Of a stretch of 64,000 nucleotides of DNA, positions 61,749-64,000 are shown one piece after another. This DNA is from Streptomyces fumanus (GTDB lineage Bacteria; Actinomycetota; Actinomycetes; Streptomycetales; Streptomycetaceae): positions 496,001-560,000 of the forward strand of contig NZ_BNBI01000001.1 in the NCBI RefSeq assembly GCF_014655295.1, written 5' to 3'. A model generated the notes under the pieces. It was not told the DNA's origin. It worked only from the letters and a program-made list of their open reading frames with translations, and did not search any database. The number at the start of each line of letters is the position of its first letter. Position 1 is the first letter of the stretch. The position numbers and the translations under genes are program-made.

Positions 61749-62194
61749 AGATCCGCACCGACATCGCCGAACTCCTCCGCCAGGGCGTCTCCCACCTCGA
61801 CATCGCCCGCCAACTCCACGTCAGCCGCAGCACCGTCGCCGCCACCCACCGCGCGCTCCGCCTCCCCCCGCCCATCCGCGGCGGCGGCGCCCCCCACCCA
61901 TCCGTCGAAGACGCCTTCCGCGCCCACACCGAACCCGCAGACGCCGACGGGCACGTGCTCTGGACCGGCTGCGTCGACAACGGCATCGCCCGCGTCTGCC
62001 ACGACGGCCAGCGCATCCCCGCCCTACGCGTCGCATTCCGCCTGCACCACGGCCGCGACCCCGAGGGCCGCCTGACCCGCACCTGCGACCAGGCCGGCTG
62101 CGTCGCCGGGGCCCACTGCGCCGACCAGCGCATCCGGGCAGCGAACCGCCGCGCCGACAAGGCGTACGCGGCGATCTTCGGGGGTGGCGCGTGA
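61745..62194 (+). CDS. HTH protein with C-terminal HNH-like domain
   Basis: 149 residues from ATG 61745. Residues 1-40 are a resolvase/sigma-type HTH (LLRQGVSHLDIARQLHVSRS). Residues 68-125 form a domain starting DADGHVLWTG, with VAFRLHHGRDPEGRL, TCDQAGCVAGAHC and terminal Arg residues. This resembles the HNH/AP2-linked modules of phage homing nucleases with their Cys and His ligands. The same domain recurs in the next gene. It could be a site-specific nuclease or a DNA-binding regulator. Confidence 0.78.
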   Translation: MKIRTDIAELLRQGVSHLDIARQLHVSRSTVAATHRALRLPPPIRGGGAPHPSVEDAFRAHTEPADADGHVLWTGCVDNGIARVCHDGQRIPALRVAFRLHHGRDPEGRLTRTCDQAGCVAGAHCADQRIRAANRRADKAYAAIFGGGA

Positions 62195-62838
62195 ACACCA
62201 CCGACTGGCGAGACCGCGCCGCCTGCCGCGACGAAGACCCCGACTTGTTTTTCCCCGACGGCACCACCGGCCCCTACCTCCTCCAGATCGAACAGGCCAA
62301 GAACGTCTGCCGCCGCTGCCCCGTCGCCGAGACCTGCCTCCGTACCGCACTCGACGCGGGCACCACCGACGGCATCTTCGGCGGACTCACCCACCCGGAG
62401 CGCGGTGCGCTCCGCCGCCGGGCCACCCGCCGCCGCGAACCCAACCCGAACACGACCGAACCGGCGCCGCCCCGCCCGAAGCAGACGCTGCGCGGCGCCT
62501 GGAACACCAACACCCGCCCCCACCAGGACGGCCACATCCTGTGGGAGGGCCCCGGCACCGTCTACGTCGACGGGCGCACGCACACCCCGAACCAGGTCGC
62601 GTTCATCCTCGACCGCGGCCGGCCCCCGCAGGGCGCGGTCCTGTCGACGTGCGGTGAACGCCGGTGCGTCAGCCCGGAGCACCTGGCGGACACGGCGGAG
62701 CGGACGCGCTGCGGCACCCGGCCGGGCTACGAGCGGCACCGCCGGGAGGGCACCGAGCCGTGTCCGCCGTGCCGTCGGGCGAACGCGGACGCGGACAACC
62801 GGCTGCGCTGGACCGGCTCGACGAAGGCCGTGGCGTGA
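62191..62838 (+). CDS. WhiB-family protein fused to an HNH-like domain
   Basis: 215 residues from GTG 62191. Residues 5-70 are WhiB: WRDRAACRDEDPDLFFP, then Cys40, Cys43 and Cys49 in NVCRRCPVAETC, with Cys12 completing the four iron-sulphur ligands, and the GIFGG turn. WhiB proteins bind a [4Fe-4S] cluster and sigma factor region 4; phage copies can alter host transcription. Residues 113-178 (DGHILWEG; VAFILDRGRPPQGAVL; STCGERRCVSPEHLAD) match the C-terminal domain of the upstream HTH protein. A further Cys pair (EPCPPCRRA) ends it. The fusion is unusual. Confidence 0.86.
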   Translation: MNTTDWRDRAACRDEDPDLFFPDGTTGPYLLQIEQAKNVCRRCPVAETCLRTALDAGTTDGIFGGLTHPERGALRRRATRRREPNPNTTEPAPPRPKQTLRGAWNTNTRPHQDGHILWEGPGTVYVDGRTHTPNQVAFILDRGRPPQGAVLSTCGERRCVSPEHLADTAERTRCGTRPGYERHRREGTEPCPPCRRANADADNRLRWTGSTKAVA

Positions 62839-63038
62839 CCGGCTGGATCGGCGGCCTCCAGATCAGCCGCACCGGCCGCGGCCAGACCCCCATCGCCGAC
62901 TTCCTCTGCACCGCCTGCTGGACCCACCAGCGCGTGGCCGGCCGCGACAAGGTCACCGACTTCGTCCGCGCCAACCCCATCACCGACCACCGGGCCACCT
63001 GCCCGGCCACCACCACCCAAGGAGCCAAGGCCGCATGA
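62835..63038 (+). CDS. Small Cys/His-containing island protein
   Basis: 67 residues from GTG 62835. It contains DFLCTACWTHQRV and a later HRATCPAT, which together could form a zinc knuckle. It overlaps both neighbours by four bases. Function unknown. Confidence 0.72.
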   Translation: MTGWIGGLQISRTGRGQTPIADFLCTACWTHQRVAGRDKVTDFVRANPITDHRATCPATTTQGAKAA

Positions 63039-63454
63039 GCGACCAGCCGTACACCGACGACGACCTGCGGGCCGAAGCCGCCCGCCAGCTCTCCGCGCAC
63101 GGGCCGGGCGCCAGCCGTGAGCAGACCTACGCCGCCATGCTCGACGCCCCCATCGAGAGCACCCGCGACACCGACGGACCGACCTGGTCCGAGGCCCTCG
63201 ACGCTCCCGACCTGAGCACCCCCGCGGCCACGATCAACGCGCTGATCAACGATGCGGCCGACGTGTCCGAGTGGGCCGTCCACCTCGGCGCCGACGGCCT
63301 GGAACCGCTCGGTGAGCAGCTCACCGCGCACACGCAGAACGGCCCCTGGTTCCGCCTGCACTTCGCCGTCCGCCCCGACATGCCCGACGACATGCGCCGG
63401 GCGCTCGTCGAGGGCATCGGCCAGGAGATCGCCAAACACTTCCCGACCGCATGA
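63035..63454 (+). CDS. Hypothetical island protein (139 aa)
   Basis: ATG 63035. Acidic and helical (DDLRAEAARQLSAHGPGASR; MPDDMRRALVEGIGQEIAKH) with no recognised domain. It is followed by a 34-base gap, the first break in overlap since 55 kb. Confidence 0.75.
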   Translation: MSDQPYTDDDLRAEAARQLSAHGPGASREQTYAAMLDAPIESTRDTDGPTWSEALDAPDLSTPAATINALINDAADVSEWAVHLGADGLEPLGEQLTAHTQNGPWFRLHFAVRPDMPDDMRRALVEGIGQEIAKHFPTA

Positions 63455-63488
63455 CCGCCCACCGCACCACCAACCAGAAAGGCACCCC

Positions 63489-63812
63489 GTGACACTCCAC
63501 ATCGACGCCGACGTCAAGTTCGACAGCAAGGTCCTCACCGACGTCGCCGAAGCCCTCGAACCCTTCTCCGAGGCCATGTTCAAGCAGCGCGGCGGCCGCT
63601 GGATCGCCGTCGTCGAATTCGGCCACGCCGAGCGCACCGAACCCGGCCCCGACGAGGACAAGAACCCCAGCGTCAAGATCCGCGTCACCTCCGTCGAGGT
63701 CGCCGCCGACGAGATCACCGGCGGCCGACTCCGCAACCTCCAGCGCGAGATGTACGAGCGGCGCACGTCCGGCGACACCCTCTTCGCCGACCCCGACTCG
63801 GACGTCGCCTGA
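63489..63812 (+). CDS. Hypothetical island protein (107 aa)
   Basis: GTG 63489 with AGAAAGG upstream. An alpha/beta protein (LTDVAEALEPFSEAMFKQRG; SVKIRVTSVEVAADEITGGR). No domain is recognised. Its stop shares one base with the next ATG. Confidence 0.75.
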   Translation: MTLHIDADVKFDSKVLTDVAEALEPFSEAMFKQRGGRWIAVVEFGHAERTEPGPDEDKNPSVKIRVTSVEVAADEITGGRLRNLQREMYERRTSGDTLFADPDSDVA

Positions 63813-64000
63813 TGGCCGGGGCCCGCCGCAGCCAGGGCGGTCACGGTGCCACCCGCTGCCCCGGCTGCGGCCGGCCCCTCCTCATCCAATGGGTCGGACA
63901 CGTCGCCGCCCTCAAAGCCACCGTCGACCTGCCCCCGGCCGACCAGCCCCTGCCGTACGGGCCCGCCGCCGCGCGCTCCACCCCCGACGACCTCGTCTGG
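63812..64000 (+). CDS. Hypothetical zinc-knuckle protein, 3' truncated by window edge
   Basis: ATG 63812; the frame stays open to the window end (63 codons). One Cys pair near the N terminus (TRCPGCGRPLLIQ) suggests a zinc ribbon whose second half lies beyond the edge. Confidence 0.65.
   Translation, partial: MAGARRSQGGHGATRCPGCGRPLLIQWVGHVAALKATVDLPPADQPLPYGPAAARSTPDDLVW

Larger units (their letters stand above)
51922..64000 (+). mobile_element. Prophage or phage-derived island inserted at tRNA-Arg (left part)
   Basis: It begins at the tRNA 3' end and continues past the window. Content is phage early genes: tyrosine integrase, divergent repressor region, then more than 20 co-directional small genes with 1-8 base overlaps, including recombination/replication functions (RecB-like nuclease, Gp3-like directionality factor, DnaQ-like exonuclease, RusA-like resolvase) and a WhiB protein. 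No structural, packaging or conjugation gene is in view, so it could still be an integrative plasmid carrying phage genes. Confidence 0.85.

Overview
The window reads as a Streptomyces chromosome. Base composition is very GC-rich with strong third-position GC. GTG and TTG starts and 1-4 base gene overlaps are common. It carries actinobacterial signature genes: a PknG-type kinase, a TQXA/LAXTG wall protein, tandem dynamin-like GTPases beside an SSB, EttA with a TTG start, and a WhiB protein. The few TTA (bldA-type) codons fall mainly in accessory genes. From memory, the order sigma factor-asd-pepN-malQ-pknG-ettA-ssbB-dynB-dynA resembles the SCO26xx part of the S. coelicolor chromosome; this was not checked.

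Region 1 (1-15.5 kb) is core metabolism and housekeeping. It holds the 3' part of a secreted S8 protease, an ECF sigma factor coupled to a membrane partner, aspartate-semialdehyde dehydrogenase, aminopeptidase N, and a flavin monooxygenase divergent from a TetR regulator with a five-copy operator array. Next come 4-alpha-glucanotransferase coupled to a tiny PLTSE-repeat protein, an HNH protein and an MscS channel.

Region 2 (15.6-26.6 kb) is one co-directional phospho-signalling cluster. Its members are a GlnX-like membrane sensor, a GlnH-like solute-binding protein, a coiled-coil protein, a PknG-type kinase, a PP2C phosphatase, a VWA protein and an FHA protein with a collagen-like linker. Kinase, phosphatase and FHA protein each start with paired Cys4 zinc ribbons. 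By analogy with mycobacteria it probably senses an extracytoplasmic amino acid and relays the signal through phosphothreonine/FHA binding.

Region 3 (26.5-38.4 kb) holds a PCMT-like methyltransferase, a truncated haemoglobin, an ABC export system (two large FtsX-type permeases and an ATPase, with a 42-bp minisatellite between the permeases and a TTA codon in the first), a thioesterase operon and ettA.

Region 4 (38,459-45,325) is a decayed integrative element bounded by perfect 71-bp direct repeats just upstream of ettA. It has a GntR repressor broken by an 8-bp tandem duplication, a frameshifted GntR-Nudix gene fused by deletion to the 3' end of a tyrosine integrase, small TTA-containing genes, and one intact low-GC HNH protein with two TTA codons that looks like cargo.

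Region 5 (45.4-51.9 kb) is core again: a thioester-domain wall protein, ssbB, dynB and dynA, then tRNA-Arg(UCU).

Region 6 (52.0 kb to the window end) is the early half of a prophage or phage-derived island inserted at that tRNA. It contains a tyrosine integrase, a divergent repressor region with GTCC/GGAC operators, and a long operon of tightly overlapping genes. These include a RecB-like nuclease, a phiC31 Gp3-like recombination directionality factor, a DnaQ-like exonuclease, a RusA-like resolvase, and two neighbouring regulators (HTH and WhiB) that share the same C-terminal HNH-like domain. The right end of the island lies outside the window.
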